DNA from: Mercurialis annua
Lineage: Eukaryota; Streptophyta; Magnoliopsida; Malpighiales; Euphorbiaceae
Reading direction: 5' to 3'
DNA: 64,000 nt
Assembly (NCBI RefSeq): GCF_937616625.2
Contig: NC_065577.1
Coordinates: forward strand, 21,527,501 to 21,591,500
The notes beneath the pieces were generated by a model. The model did no database searches and was not told the DNA's origin. It was given only the letters and a program-made list of their open reading frames with translations. Positions 1 to 13,518 of this stretch are shown here, one piece after another (the stretch's first letter is position 1; every line of letters begins with the position of its first letter). Made by a program: the position numbers and the translations under genes.

Positions 1-1035
1 CTGATTATCTATGCATGGTTAGGTTATATTACGCAAAAGTGTGCGTAAAAAGTTACGCTAGATAAGTATGTTTTGTCTCAAGTTCTTTAACACGTCGTTA
101 TGATTATTTAAGCATTGTTAGGTTATATTACGTAAAGTTTGCGTGAAAAGTGACGGTAGATTAGTACGGCGCGTCTCAAGTATCTTTAACTCGTCGTTCC
201 GATTACCTAAGCATGGTTAGGTTATATTACGCAAAGTATGCGTGAAAAAGTGACACTAGATTAGTATATCGCGTCTCAAGTCTCATTAACGCGTCGTTCT
301 GATTTCCTAAGCATGGTTATGTTATATTACGCAAAGTGTGCGTAAAAAGTGACACTAGATTAAAATTGCGCGTCTCAAATCTCTTTAACGCGTCTTTTCG
401 ATTACCATGCTTATATCGCGTCACAAGTCTCTCTAACGCATCGTTCCGATTACCTAAGCGTGGTTAGGTTGCATTAGGAAAAATGTCCTTAAAAAGTGAC
501 GCTAGATTAGTATGTCGCGTCTCAAGACTCTTTAACGCATCGTTCCGATTACCTAAGATGAGTTACGTTATATTACGCAAGGAGTGCATGAAAAGTGACG
601 CTAGATTAGTATGTCGCGTCACAAGTCTCTTTATCGCGTCGTTCCTATTACATAAGAATGGTTAGGTATACGCAAAGTTTGAGAGAAAAGTAACGCTAGA
701 TTAGTATGTCACTTCTCAAGTCGCTTTAACGCGTCGTTCCGATTACCTAAGCATGGTTATGTTATACTACGCAAGGTATCCGTAAAAAGTGACGCTAGAT
801 TAGTATGTCGTGTCTCAAGGCTCTTTAATGCGTCATTCTCATTTACTTAAGCTTGCTTAGGTGATATTATGCAAAGTTGGCGTGAAAAGTGACGTTAGAT
901 TAATATGGCGCGTCTCAAGTCGCTTTAACGCATTGTTCGACGACCATGCTAATGTCGCATCAAAAATCTCTCCAATTTCCTAAGCATGGTTAGGTTGTAT
1001 TACGCAAAGGTGCATGGAAAGTTGTGTTTGATTAT
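1..1035 (+). repeat. 99-bp satellite array, + orientation (block 1)
   Basis: Tandem units of about 99 bp run in the orientation GATTACCTAAGCATGG, then ACGCAAAGTGTGCGT, GTGACGCTAGATTAG, GTCGCGTCTCAAG and AACGCGTCGTTCC. Units vary by substitutions and small indels. 48-bp short units also occur, for example around 400-450 and 940-960. The block stops near 1035, where the same motifs switch to the opposite strand. Almost the whole block is mirrored by about 1500-2469, so it is the left arm of a palindrome that may continue beyond the window edge. No gene is present; the 60-codon frame at 483-665 is a run of two satellite units. Confidence 0.93.
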
Positions 1036-2469
1036 GCATGCTTAGGCATAATACAACCTAACCATGCTTAGGCAATCAGAACGACGCGTTAGATAGAATT
1101 GTGACGCGATGGTAATCGAAACGATGCGTTAATGAGAATTCAGATGAGCCATATTAATCTAGCGTCACTTTTTGCGCACACTTTACGTAATATAACCTAA
1201 CCATGCTTAGGAAATTGGAACGACGCGTCAGAGAGAGTTGAGAGGTGACATACTAATCTAGCGTCAGTTTTCACACACACTTTGCGTAATATAAGTAATC
1301 CCTGCTTAGGAAATCGGAACGTCGCGTTAGAGAGTCTTGAGACGCACGACATACTAATCTAACGTCACTTTCACGCACACTTTGCGTAATATAACCTAAC
1401 CATGCTTTGGTAATCGGAACGGCGCGTTAAAGAGGTGCTGCGAGATAAGCATGGTAATCAAAACGACGCGTTAAAGAGATTTGAGACGAAACATATTAAT
1501 ATACCATCACTTTTCACGCACACTTTGCATAATATAACCTAACCAAGCTTAGGTAATCGGAACGACATGGTAGAGAGACTTTTGACGCGGCATAAGCATG
1601 GTCGTCGAAACAACGCGTTAAAGCGACTTGAGACGCGCCATATTAATCTAACGTCACTTTTCACGCCAACTTTGCATAATATCACCTAAGCAAGCATAGG
1701 TAAAACGACATACTAATCTAGCGTCACTTTTTACGGATACCTTGCGTAGTATAACATAACCATGCTAGGTAATCGGAACGACGCGTTAAAGAGACTTGAG
1801 AAGTGACATACAAATCTAGCGTTACTTTTCTCTCACACTTTGCGTAAACCTAACCATTCTTAAGTAATAGGAACGACGCGTTAAAGAGACTTGAGACGCG
1901 ACATACTAATCTAGCGTCACTTTTCATCCACTCCTTGCGTAATATAACGTAACCCATCTTAGGTAATCGGAACGACGCCTTAAAGAGTCTTGAGACGCGA
2001 CATACTAATCTAGCGTCACTTTTTAAGGACATTTTTCATAATATAACCTAACCACGCTTAGCTAATCGGAACGATGCGTTAGAGAGATTTGTGACGCGAC
2101 ATAATCATGGTAATCAAAAAGACGCGTTAAAGAGATTGCGTAATATAACATAACCATGCTTATGAAATCAGAACGACGCATTGAAGAGACTTGAGACGCG
2201 ATATACTAATCTAGTGTCACTTTTTCACGCACACTTGGCGTAATATAACCTAACCATGCTTAGGTAATCGGAACGATGAGTTAAAGATACTTGAGACGCG
2301 CCGTACTAATCTACCGTCACTTTTCACGCAAACTTTACGTAATATAACCTAACAATGCTTAGATAATCAGAACGACGTGTTAAAGAACTTGAGACAAAAC
2401 ATACTAATCTAGCGTAACTTTTTACGCACACTTTTGCGTAATATAACCTAACCATGCTTAGATAATCAG
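1..2469. repeat. Satellite palindrome, arms about 1 kb
   Basis: Bases 1-1020 mirror about 1500-2469, for example 1-9 CTGATTATC against 2461-2469, and 841-950 against 1590-1690 with shared rare words such as GGTGATATTATGCAAAGTTGG. A spacer of about 480 bp separates the arms. The left arm reaches the window edge, so it may extend further. Confidence 0.85.
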
Positions 2470-4565
2470 AACGACGCGTTAAAGAGACCCGAGAGGCGAC
2501 CTATTAATCTATTGATCCTTTTCACGCACACTTTACATACTATAACCTAACCATGCCTAGGTAATCGGAACGATGCGTTAGAGAGACTTTTGACGTGACA
2601 TAAGCATGTTATTCGAAACGACGCGTTACAGAGACTTGAGATGCCACATACAAATCTAGCGTCACTTTTCACGCCAACTTTGCGTAATATAACCTAACCA
2701 TACATAGGTAATAGGAACGACACGTTTAATAGACTTGAGACGTGACATAATAATCAATTGTCATTTTTCACGCACACTTTGCGTAATATAACTTAACAAT
2801 GCTTAGGTAATCGGAACGACGCGTTAGAAGTATTCTGACTCGACATAAGCATGGTAATCAAAACGACGCGTTAAAGTGACTCGAGACGCGCCATACTAAT
2901 CTAGCCTCACCTTTTTACGCACACTTTGTGTAATATAACCTAACCACGATTAGGTAATCAGAACGACGCGTTAAGAGACGTTAGACGTGACATACTAATC
3001 TAGTGTCACTTTTCACGCACACTTTGCATAATATAACCTAACCATGCTTAGACAATTGGAACGACGCGTTAAAGAGACTTGAGACGCGACATACTAATCT
3101 AGCAATCCTTTTCACGCACGCTTTGCGTACTATAACCTAACCATGCTTAGGTAATCAGAACAAAGCAATAAAGAGAATTGTGATGCGACATAAGCATGGT
3201 AATCGAAACGACGTGCTAAAGAATCTCGAGACGCGCCATACTAATCTAGCGTCACTTTTAACGCACAGTTTGCGTAATATAACCTAACCATGCTTAGGTA
3301 ATCAGAACGACGTGTTAAAGAGACTTGAAAGGCGACATAATAATATAGCGTCACTTTTCACGCACACTTTGCATAATATAACCTAACCATGCTTAGGTAA
3401 TTGGAACGATGCGTTAAAGAGACATTAGATGCGACATACTAATCTATTGATCCTTTTCACGCACACTTTGTGTACTATAACCTAACCATGCTAAGGTAAT
3501 CGGAACGACGCGTTAGAGAGACTTTTGACGCGACATTAGCATGGTAATCAAAACAACGCATTACAGAGACTTGACATGCGACGTACTAATCTAGTGTCAC
3601 TATTCACGCAAACTTTGGGTAATATAACCTAACCATGCTTAGGTAATCGGAACGACGCGTTAAAGAGACTTGAGACGCGACATACTAATATATTGTTACT
3701 TTTCACGCTCACTTTTCTTACTCTAAGCTAACCATGCTTAGGTAATCGGAACGACGCGTTAGAAAGACTTTGTGATGCGAGATAAGCATGGTAATCGAAA
3801 CGACGCATTAAAGAGATTTGAGACGCAACATACTAATCCAATGAGACGCAACATACTAATCTAGCGTCACTTTTCACACACACTTTGCTAAATTAACCTA
3901 ACCATGCTTAGGTAATCGGGACGACGCGTTAAATAGCCTTGAGACACGACATACCAATCAATTGTTACTTTTTAAACACACTTTGCGTACTATAAGCTGC
4001 TTATGGTAATTGGAATAATGCGTTAGAGAGACTTATGACGCGACATAAGCATGGTAATCGAAACGACGCGTTAAAGAGTCTTGAGATGCGACATACTAAT
4101 CTAGTGTCACTTTTCATGCACACTTTGTGTAATATAACATAACCACGTTTATGTGATCGGAACGACACATTTAAGAGCATTGAGACGCGACATACTAATC
4201 TAGCGTCACTTTTCACGCACACCTTGCATAATATAAACTAACCATGCTTAGGAAATAGGAACGACGCGTTAAAAAGACTTGAGAAGCGACATACTAATCT
4301 AGATTCACTTTTCACGCACACTTTGCGTAATATAACCTAACCATGCTTAGGTAATTGGAACGACGCGTTAGATAGACTTAAGTCACGACATACTATCTAT
4401 AGTCATTTTTCACGCACGCTTTGCATAATATAGCCAAACCATGCTTAGGTAATCGGAACGACGCGTCAGAGAGACTTGTGACATGACATATGCATGGTAA
4501 TCGAAACGACGCGTTAAAAAGACTTGAGACGCGCAATAATAATCTAGCGTCACTTTTTACGGACA
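1036..4565 (-). repeat. 99-bp satellite array, - orientation (block 2)
   Basis: The same satellite is read on the opposite strand, recognisable as CCTAACCATGCTTAGG followed by AACGACGCGTTAAAGAGAC, CTAATCTAGCGTCAC and ACGCACACTTTGCGTAA. The first 1.4 kb contains the right arm of the block 1 palindrome. The part at 1050-1540 is also copied directly near 33040-33540 and 39840-40330. The part at 3681-4566 is copied directly at 29255-30068. The block ends abruptly at about 4566, where orientation flips to +. No gene is seen; frames at 1850-2032 and 4001-4222 are satellite shadows. Confidence 0.93.
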
Positions 4566-4566
4566 A
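3681..4566 (-). repeat. Direct block duplication, copy 1 (partner 29255-30068)
   Basis: Both copies share ACGCTCACTTTTCTTACT, the unit GACATACCAATC, the word TAAGCTGCTTATGG and identical short-unit placement, at an offset of about 25.5 kb. Similarity ends at 4566, exactly where orientation flips in copy 1. Confidence 0.85.
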
Positions 4567-7542
4567 GGCTCTTTAATGCAAGGTGTGCGTGAAAAGTGAC
4601 GCTAGATACTTGCGTCTCAATGTTGTGTCTCAAATATATTTAACGCGTCGTTCCGATTACTTAAGCATGGTTAGGTTATATTACGGAAAGTGTGCGTGAA
4701 AAGTGACGCTAGAATAGCATGTCGCGTCTCAATTCTCTTTAACACATTGTTCTGATTAACTAAGCATGGTTGGGTTATATTACGAAAAGTGTGCGTGAAA
4801 TGTGACGCTAGATTAGTATGTCGCGTCTCAAGTCTCTTTAACGCGTCGTTTCGATTACCATGCTTTATCTCGGGTCACAAGTCTCATTAACGCGTCGTTC
4901 TGATTACCTAAGTATGGTTAGGTTATATTACAGAAAGTGTGCGCGAAAAGTGACGCTAGATTAGTACGTCGCGTCTCAAGTTTCTCTAACGCGTCGTTCT
5001 GATTTCGAAGCATGGTTAGCAAAGTGTACAAAAAAAAGTGACGCTAGATTAGTATTACGTGTCTCAAATCTCTGTAGCACGTCGTTTTTGATTACCATTC
5101 CTATGTCGCGTCATAAGTCTCTCTAGCGCGTCGTTCCGATTCCCTATGCATGGTGAGGTTATATTACCCAGTGAGTGCGTGAAAAATGACAATTTAAAAG
5201 TAGGTCGCGTCTCAAGTCTATTTAACGCGTCGTTCCGATTACCTAAGCATGATTAGGTTATATTACGCAAAGTGTGCGTGAAAAGTGATGCTAGATTAGT
5301 ACGTCGCATCTCAAGTCTCTCTAATGCGTCGTTCCGATTTCTAAGCATGGTTAGGCTATATTACGCAAAGTGTGCAAAACAAGTGACGCTAGATTAGTAT
5401 TACGCGTCTCAAATCTTTGTAACGTGTCGTTTTGGATTACCATGCCTATGTCGCGTCACAAGTCTCTCTAACGCGTTGTTTCAATTACCTACGCATGGTT
5501 AGGTTATATTACGCAACATGTGCATGAAAAGTGACGTTCGATTAGTATGTCGCGTCGCAAGTCTCTCTAATGCGCCGTTCCGATTGCCTAAGCATGGTTA
5601 GGTTATATTACGCAGAGAGTGCGTAAAAGTGACGCTAGATTAGTATGTCGCGTCTCAAGTCTCTTTAATGCGTCATTCTTACTATCTAAGCATGGTTAGA
5701 TTATCTTACGCAAAGTGTGCGTGAAAAGTGACAATAGATTAGTAAGTTGCGTCTCAAGTCTCTTTAATGCGTCGTATCAATTACCAAGCTTAACTCGCGT
5801 CACAAGTCTATCTAACGTGTCGTTCCGAATACCTAAGTATGGTTAGGTTATATTACGCAAAGTGTGCGGTAAAAGTGAATAGATTAGTATGTCGCGTATC
5901 AAGTCTCTTTAACACATCATTTCGATTACCAAAGCATGGTAAGGTTATATTACCCAAAGAGTGAGTGAATAGTGACGGTAGATTAGTATGTCGTGTCTCA
6001 AGTCTCTTTTACGCGTCGTTCCGTTTACTTAAGCATCGTAAGGTTATATTATGCAAAGTGTGCGTAAAAACGGACGCTAAAATAATATTGCGCGTCTTAA
6101 GTCTTTTTAACGTGTCATTCCGATTACCTAAGCATGGTTAGGTTATATTACGCAAAGTGTGCATAAAAAGGGACGCTACATTAGTATGTTTTCCGTCTCA
6201 AGTATCTTTAACGCGTTGTTCCGAATACCTAAGCATGGTTAGGTTGCATTACAGAAAGTGTGCTCGAAAAGTGACATTTCATTAGTATGGCGCGTCTCAA
6301 GTCTATTTAATGTGTCGTTCCGATTACCAAAGATTGGTTATGTTATATTATGCAAATTGTGCGTGAAAAGTGACGATAGACTAGTATGTCACGTCTTAAG
6401 TCTCTTAACGCGTTGTTCCGATTACCTAAGCATTGTTAGGTTATTTTATGCAAAGTGTGTGTGAAAAGTTACGCTGGATTAGTATGTCGCCTCTCAAGTC
6501 TCTTTAATGCGTCGTTCGATTATCTAAGCATGGTTAGGTTATTTTACGCAAAGTGTGCGTGAAAAGTGACGCTCGATTAGTATGTCATATCTCAAATCTC
6601 TTTAACGCGTGTTCCGGTTACCTAAGCATGGTTAAAAGTGACGCTAGATTAGTATGTCGCGTCTGAAGTCTCTTTAACGCGTTGTTCCGATTACCTAAGC
6701 ATGGTTCGTTTATACTACGCAAAGTGTGCGTGAAAAGTGACGCTAGATTAGTATGTCACGTCTCAAGTCTCCTTAACTCGTTGTTCCGATTATCTATGCA
6801 TGGTTACGCTAGATTAGTATGGCGCGTCTCAAGTCTCTTTAACGCGTCGTTCGATTACCATGTTCATATCGTGTCACAAGTCTCTTTAACGCGTGTTCCG
6901 ATTACCTAAGCATGGTTAGGTTATATTACGCAAATTGTGCGTGAAAAGTGATGTTAGATTAGGATGTCGCCTCACAAGTCTCTCTAACGCGTAGTTCCGA
7001 TTACCTAAGCATCATTAAGCTATATTACGCAAAGTGTGCTTGAAAAGTAACGCTAAATTAGTATGTCGCGTCTCAAGTCTCTTTAATGTGTCATTCCAAT
7101 TACCTAAGCATGGTTAGGTTGTATTACACAAAGTCCGCGTAAAAAGTGACGCTAGATTTATTACCATGCTTATGTCGCGTCACAAGTCTCTCTAACGCGT
7201 CGTTCTGATTACCTAAGCATGGCTGAGTTATGTTACGTAATGTGTGCTTGAAAAGTGACACTAGATTAATATGTCGCATCACAAGTCTCTCTAACGCGTC
7301 ACCTAAGCATCATTAAGCTATATTACGCAAAGTGTGCGTGAAAAGTGAAGCTAAATCAGTATGCCGCGTCTCAAGTCTATGTAACGCGTCGTTTTGATTA
7401 TCATGCTTATGTCGCGTCTCAACTCTCTCTAACGCGTCGTTCCGATTACTTAAGTATGGTTAGGTTATATTACGCAAGGTGTGCGTGAAAAGTGACGCTA
7501 GATTAGTATGTCGCGTCTCAAGTCTCTTTAATGCGTCATTTC

Positions 7543-7689
7543 GATTACCTAAGCATGGTTAGGTTATATTACGCGAAGTCTGCGTAAAACGTGATGCTAG
7601 ATTAGTATGGCGGGCCTCAAGTCTCTTTAACGCGTCGTTTCGATTACCATGCTTATGTCGTGTCACAAGTCTCTCTAACGCGTCGTTCC
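7543..7689 (+). repeat. Representative 147-bp composite (99-bp unit + 48-bp unit)
   Basis: A 99-bp unit (7543-7641) is followed by a 48-bp unit (7642-7689). The 48-bp unit reads GATTACCATGCTTATGTCG and then continues as the last part of the monomer, so it looks like the 99-bp unit with 51 bp removed. It has private bases: TCACAAG instead of TCTCAAG, and CTCTCTAAC instead of CTCTTTAAC. The 99-bp unit just before it also tends to be a distinct subtype (GCGTAAAA for GCGTGAAA, TATGGCG for TATGTCG, CGTTTCG for CGTTCCG). This pairing recurs throughout the array in both orientations, so the pair was amplified as a unit. Confidence 0.82.
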
Positions 7690-10600
7690 GGTTACCAAAT
7701 CATGGTTATGTTATATTACGCCAAGTGCGCGCTAAAAGTGTCGCAAGATTAGTATGTCGCGTCACAAGTCTCTTTAATGCGTTGTTACGATTGCCTAAGC
7801 TTGCTTAAGTTATATTACGTAGTGTGCGTAAAAAGTGAGGCTAGATTAGTGTGGCGCGTCTCAAGTCTTTTTAACGCTTCGTTTCGATTCCATGCTTATG
7901 TCACGTTACAAGTATCTCTAACACAATGTTCCGATTTCCAAAGCATGGTTAGGTTATATTACACATAGTGTGCGTGAAAAGTGACAATAGATTAGTATGT
8001 CGCGCCGTAAGTCTCTTTATCATGTAGTTCCGATTACCTAATCATGGTGAGTTTATTTTTTCGCAAAGTGTGCATGAAAAGTGACGCTAGATTAGTATGT
8101 TGCGTCTCAAATCTCTTTAACGCGTCGTTCCGATTACCAAAGCACGGTTAGGTTATATTACGCAATGTGTGCGTGAAAACTGTAGCTAGGTTAGTATGTC
8201 GTGTCTCAAGTCTCTTTAAAGCGTCGTTCCGATTACCTAATCATGGTTAGGTTGTATTGCGCAAAGTGTGCGTGAATAGTGACGGCTGAATTAGTATGCC
8301 GCGTCTCAAGTATCTTTAACGCGTCGTTCCGATTACCTAAGCATGGTTAGGTTATATTACGCAAAGCGTGCGTAAAAAGTGACGCTAGATTAGTATGGCG
8401 CGTTTCAAGTCTATTTAATTCGTTGTTTCGATTACTGTGCTTATGTCGCATCACAAGTGTCTCTAACGCGTCGTTCTGATTATCAAATCATAGCATATTA
8501 TGCAAAGTGTCCGTGAAAACTGACGGTCAATCAGTATTTCACGTCTCAAGTCTCTTTAACGCGTCGTTCCGATTACCTAAGCATGGTTTAGTTATATTAC
8601 GCAAAGTGTGCGTGAAAAATGACAATCAATTAGTATTTCGTGTCTCAAGTCTATTTAACGTGTCGTTCCGAATACCTAAGCATGGTTATGTTACTGCGCG
8701 TTAAAAGAGTCGGTAGATTAATATGTCACGTCACAAGTCTCTGTAAAGCGTTGTTACGATTACTTAAGCATGGTTAGGTTATATTACGCTAAGTGTGCGT
8801 AAAAACTGACGCTAGATTACCTAAGCATTTTTAGGTTGTATTACAGAAATTGTGCGTGAAAAGTGACAATTAATTAGTATGTCGCGTCTCAAGTCACTTT
8901 AACGCGTCGTTCTGATTATCTAAGCATGGTTAGGTTATTATACGCAAATTGTATGTGAAAAGTGACGCTAGATTAGTATGTCGCTTCTCAAGTCTCTATA
9001 ACGCGTCGTTTTTATTACCTATTCATGGTTAGGTTAATATTACGCAATGTTTGCGTGAAACCTGTCGCTAGGTTAGTATGTCGCGTCTCAAGTCTCTTTA
9101 ACGCGTCGTTCCGATTACCTAAGCATGGTTAGGTCACATTACGCAAAGTGTGAGTGAAAAGTTACGCAAGATTAGTATGTCGTGTCTCAAGTCTCTTAAA
9201 CGCGTTGTTCCGATTACCTAAGCATGGTTAGGTTATTAATGCAAAGAGTGCGTAAAAAGTGACACTAGATTAGTATGGCGGGTTTCCAGACTCTTTGACG
9301 CGTAGTTTCGGTTACCATACTTATGTCGCGTCACAAGTGTCTCTAACGCATCGTTATGATTATCTAAGCATGGTTAGGTTAGGTTATGCAGAGTATATGC
9401 GTGAAAATTGAAGCAAGATTAGTATGTCGCGTCTCAAGTTTGTTTAACGCGTCATTCCGATTATCTAAGAATGGTTAGGTTATATTACGCAAAGTGTGCA
9501 TGAGAAGTGACGCTAGATTAGTATGTCACGTCTCAAGTCTCTTTAACGCGTGTTCTGAATACCTAAGCATGGTTATATTACGCAAAGTGTGCGTGAAAAG
9601 TGACGCTAGATTAGTATGTCGCGTATCAAGTCTATTCAACGCGTCGTTCCGATTACCTAAGCATGGTTAAGTTATATTACGCAAAGTGTGCGTTAAACGT
9701 GACGCTAGATTAGTATGTCGCGTTTTCAAGTGTCTTGAACAAGTCGTTTCGATTACCATGCTTAAATCGCGTCACAAGTCTCTCTAGCGCGTCGTTTCGA
9801 ATACCTAAGCATGGTTAGGTTATATTACGCAAAGTGTGCGTTAAAAGTAACAATAGATTAGTATGTCGCATCTAAACTCTCTTTAACGAGTCGTCCCGAT
9901 TACCTAATCATGGTGAGGTTATATTACGCAAAGAGTGCGTGAAAAATGACGCTAGACTAGTATGTCGCATCTCCAGTCTCTTTAACACGTCGTTTTGATT
10001 ACCTAAGAATGGTTTGGTTATATTACGCAAAGTGTGCGTGAAATGTGACGCTAAATTAGCATATTACGTCTCAAGTCTCTTTAACGCGTCGTTCGGATTA
10101 CCTAAGCTTGTGGTTAGCTTATAATACGCAAGGTGTGCGTGAAAGTGACGCTAGATTAGCATGTCGCGTCTCAAGGCTCGTTAACGCGTCGTTCCGATTA
10201 CCAAAGCATGATTAGGTTATATTACGCAAAGTGTGCGTGAAAAGTGAAGCTAGATTATTAGTATGCCGCGTCTCAAGTCTCTTTAATGCGTCGTTCTGAT
10301 TACCTAAGCATGGTTAGGTTATATTACGCAAGGTGTGCGTGAAAGTGACGCTAGATTAGTATGTCGCGTCTCAAGGCTCTTTAACGCGTCGTTTTGAGTA
10401 CCTAAGCATGGTTAGATTGTATTACGCAACGTGTGCTTGAAAAGTGACGCTAGATTAGTAAGTCGTGTCTTAAGTATCTTTAATTCGTCGTTTCGATTAC
10501 CATGCTTATGTCGCGTCACAAGTCTCTCTAACGCGTCAATAAATTAGTAAGTCGTGTCTCAAGTATATTTAACACGTCGTTGCAATTACCTAACCATGGT

Positions 10601-11863
10601 TAGGTTATATTACGGAAAGTGAGCGTGAAAAGTGACGCTATCTTAGTATGTCGCGTCTCAGTTCTCTTTAATGCGTTCCTATTAACTAATTATGGTTAGG
10701 TTATAGTACGAAAAGTGTGCATGAATAGTGACACTAGATTAGTATAACGCGTTTCAAGTCTCTTTAACGCGTCGTTCGATTACCATGCTTATCTCGCGTC
10801 AAGTCACTTAAACGCGTCGTTCAGATTACCTAAGTATGTTTAGGTTATACTGCACAAAGTTTCATGAAAATTGACGCAAGATTAGTATGTCGCGTCTCAA
10901 GTCTCTCTAACACGTCGCTCCTATTTCCTAAGAATGGTTTGGTTATATTACACAAAGTGTGCGTGAAAAGTAACGCTATCTTAGTACGTCGCGTCTCAAG
11001 TCTCTCAAATACGTCGTTCCGATTTTCTAAGCAACCATATTACCCAAAGTGTGCGAAATAGGTTACGCTAGATTAGTATTACGGATCTCAAGTCTTTGTA
11101 ACGCGTCGTTTCGATTACCATGCCTATGTCGCGTCACAAGTCTCTCTAACGCGTTGTTCCGATTACCTAAGCATGGTTCGGTTATATTACGCAACGTGTG
11201 CGTGAAAAATGACAATATATTAGTATGTTGCGTCTCAAATCTATTTAACGCGTCGTTCCGACTACCTAAGCATTGTTAGGTTATATTACGCAAAGTTTGC
11301 GCGAAAAGTGACAACATATATTCGTATGTCAAGTCTAAAGTCTCTTTAACGAGTCATTACGATTACCTAAGTGGTCAGGTTATATTATGCATAGAGTGCG
11401 TGAAAAGTGACGCTAGATTAGTATGTCGCATCTCTAGTCTCTTGAACACGTCGTTTCGATTACGTAAGAATGTTTTGGTTATATTACGCAAAGTGTGCGT
11501 TTTTTAGTGACGCTAGATTAGTATGTCTCGTGTTAAGTATCTTTAACGCAAGGTGTGCCTGAAAAGTGATGCTAGACTAGTATGTCACGTCATAAGTCAA
11601 GAACGCGTCGTTCCGATTACCTAAGCATGGTTAGGTTATTTTACACAAAGTGTGCGTGAAAAGTTACGCTGGGTTAGTATGTCGCGTCGCAAGTCTCTTT
11701 AACGCGTCGTTCGATTAGCTAAGCATGGTTAGGTTATATTACGCAAAGTGTTCGTGAAACGAGACGCTCGATTAGTATGTCACTTCTCAAATCTCTTTAA
11801 CGCGTGTTCCGGTTACCTAAGCATGGTTAAAAATGACGCTAGATTAGTATGTCGCTTCTGAAG

Positions 11864-11868
11864 TCTCT
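11864..11868. other. Target-site duplication TCTCT, left copy
   Basis: These five bases precede the LTR retrotransposon and match 21212-21216 exactly. Removing the element and one copy restores the normal satellite word AAGTCTCTTTAACGCG. Confidence 0.93.
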
Positions 11869-13356
11869 TGTCACGACCCAAATTATTGAGCCGAGACCGG
11901 CGCTAGGGAATGGGAGTGGTAGCCCCAAAACCCGTAGCAAGCCTAAAACCATTATTAATTTTTCGCGAATTAAAACATATTACTATATATAAAACGTTTT
12001 CAGACATCTTCTTTAAATAATATAATTCAAATATCGAAATATTGTATCCTTTTCCTGAAAACGTTTGCAGCACAATTCCTTAGAAACCAGGGTCTTACCG
12101 AGCGATATCTCATATCCAGCACCGCCCTGTTTCTGATCACAAACATAACCAATTCCTCTCAAGGCAATTGGTACTCAATTCAAACGGATAAAACATCACC
12201 TTTATAAATAACTTATTTATAAAATTATGTCAGAGTTTACTTTCAAATACCGTTTGAAATCGAATCATAAACTTTATACTGACACCTATTGACTACTGCA
12301 GCTCTATAAAACTCATACTTTGTGTGAGCCAAAAGGGCTGCTGACACAAAGGAGATGGTCTGTCTGATCCGACTTCTACTACCTGCAAACATCAAAGTGA
12401 GGGGTCAGTATTTGGGAAATACTGAGTGAGTTTGCATTTACTAACAGTATTTCATTAAAGACACAGCATCGCATTTTAAGAAAACGATACTATAAAATAT
12501 ATAACATGTATTTGATCCGTACGAAACTAATATCCTAGCATGCGACACATCTCTCGAATAATCAAATATCGTTCAATCCAATCATAATTATCAATTGCGA
12601 GTCCAACTCGCTGGTGGCCCAGCCACTAGATACGGGGACTTCCAGGCTACACCGTAGCCGAGTTCACTCTGCGTATCTAAATCATAACCCAATCGTAAAT
12701 TTCATATTCATCAACAGCTCACAACTGTGTCAAGTCATTTCTCAATGCAAACATACTAGACTGACTCGATACTGGTGATCACACAGCCTATTGACACCCA
12801 ATAGGTAGCTAGTTTCATCGGATCGCATACTAGTTCGTATATACAGAAATTAAATAAACGTATAACATTCAATCAAATCATATAACATGCGATGCGTAAA
12901 AACAGTGTACGTATTTATATAAAATAACTTTATATATAATACACGAAAGTAAAATGCAACTCACAGTGACCGCTATTCCAAAATTGCATTATCGTCAATT
13001 TATAACGTGGGTTCCGTGAGTCATATGATCTCGTAGCTATTCCGGATCGTCGTCCTGATAGCTTGTCGATACATCCGTTTCCTATTCAAATTACTCATAC
13101 GTTTAATTCATAAACGTAAATTGAATACTAAAGTCCTAAGTTATAAACTTAGGTTCTTTATATACTTCGAAACTCTAGTCGAACACGTTATGTTTGACAC
13201 CCAAATTTCCCGTTTTCGAGATTTGTAATCCATTTTCAACATCCGACATATTCGAATTCGGGAGGCTAGGTCAAAACGAGTCAAAATACTCAAACAGGTG
13301 CGATAGCCTGCAGTGCGAGCGCACAAAAGGGTCCCGTGCGTTCGCACTGACGGTCT

Positions 13357-13509
13357 GGTGTGCGTCCGCACACCAGCAGGTGTGCGTTCGCACACATAGG
13401 TGTGCGTTCGCACACCCTGTGCGTTCGCACACTGGTGTGCGTTCGCACACTGGTGTGCGTTCGCACACCATGTGTGCGTCCGCACACTACGGTGTGCGTT
13501 CGCACACCC
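13357..13509. repeat. LTR hairpin minisatellite, eight units (3' LTR)
   Basis: Eight tandem copies, about 18 bp apart, of GTGTGCGTTCGCACAC or close variants (CC instead of TT at the centre, and one shortened copy). Each is a 7-bp perfect stem with a 2-base loop, and the track is very CpG-rich. The other LTR has seven units. The function is unknown; slippage would explain the copy-number difference. Confidence 0.9.
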
Positions 13510-13518
13510 ATAGCAGCT

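Larger units (their letters stand above)
4566..11868 (+). repeat. 99-bp satellite array, + orientation (block 3)
   Basis: A continuous + oriented satellite with 99-bp units and interspersed 48-bp units, ending exactly at the LTR retrotransposon insertion. It resumes in register after the element at 21212. The whole block is mirrored at about 56070-63430, for example 4855-4915 against 63180-63240 and 11575-11640 against 56300-56360. Sequence at about 6430-6680 recurs at about 11640-11868, continuing after the element, so a longer period of several kilobases is present. No gene is seen. Confidence 0.93.

Noticed and set aside
13357..13509. CRISPR-like pattern of palindromic repeats
   Set aside because: Units are contiguous with no unique spacers, lie inside a plant LTR and have no cas genes nearby. 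It is a minisatellite.
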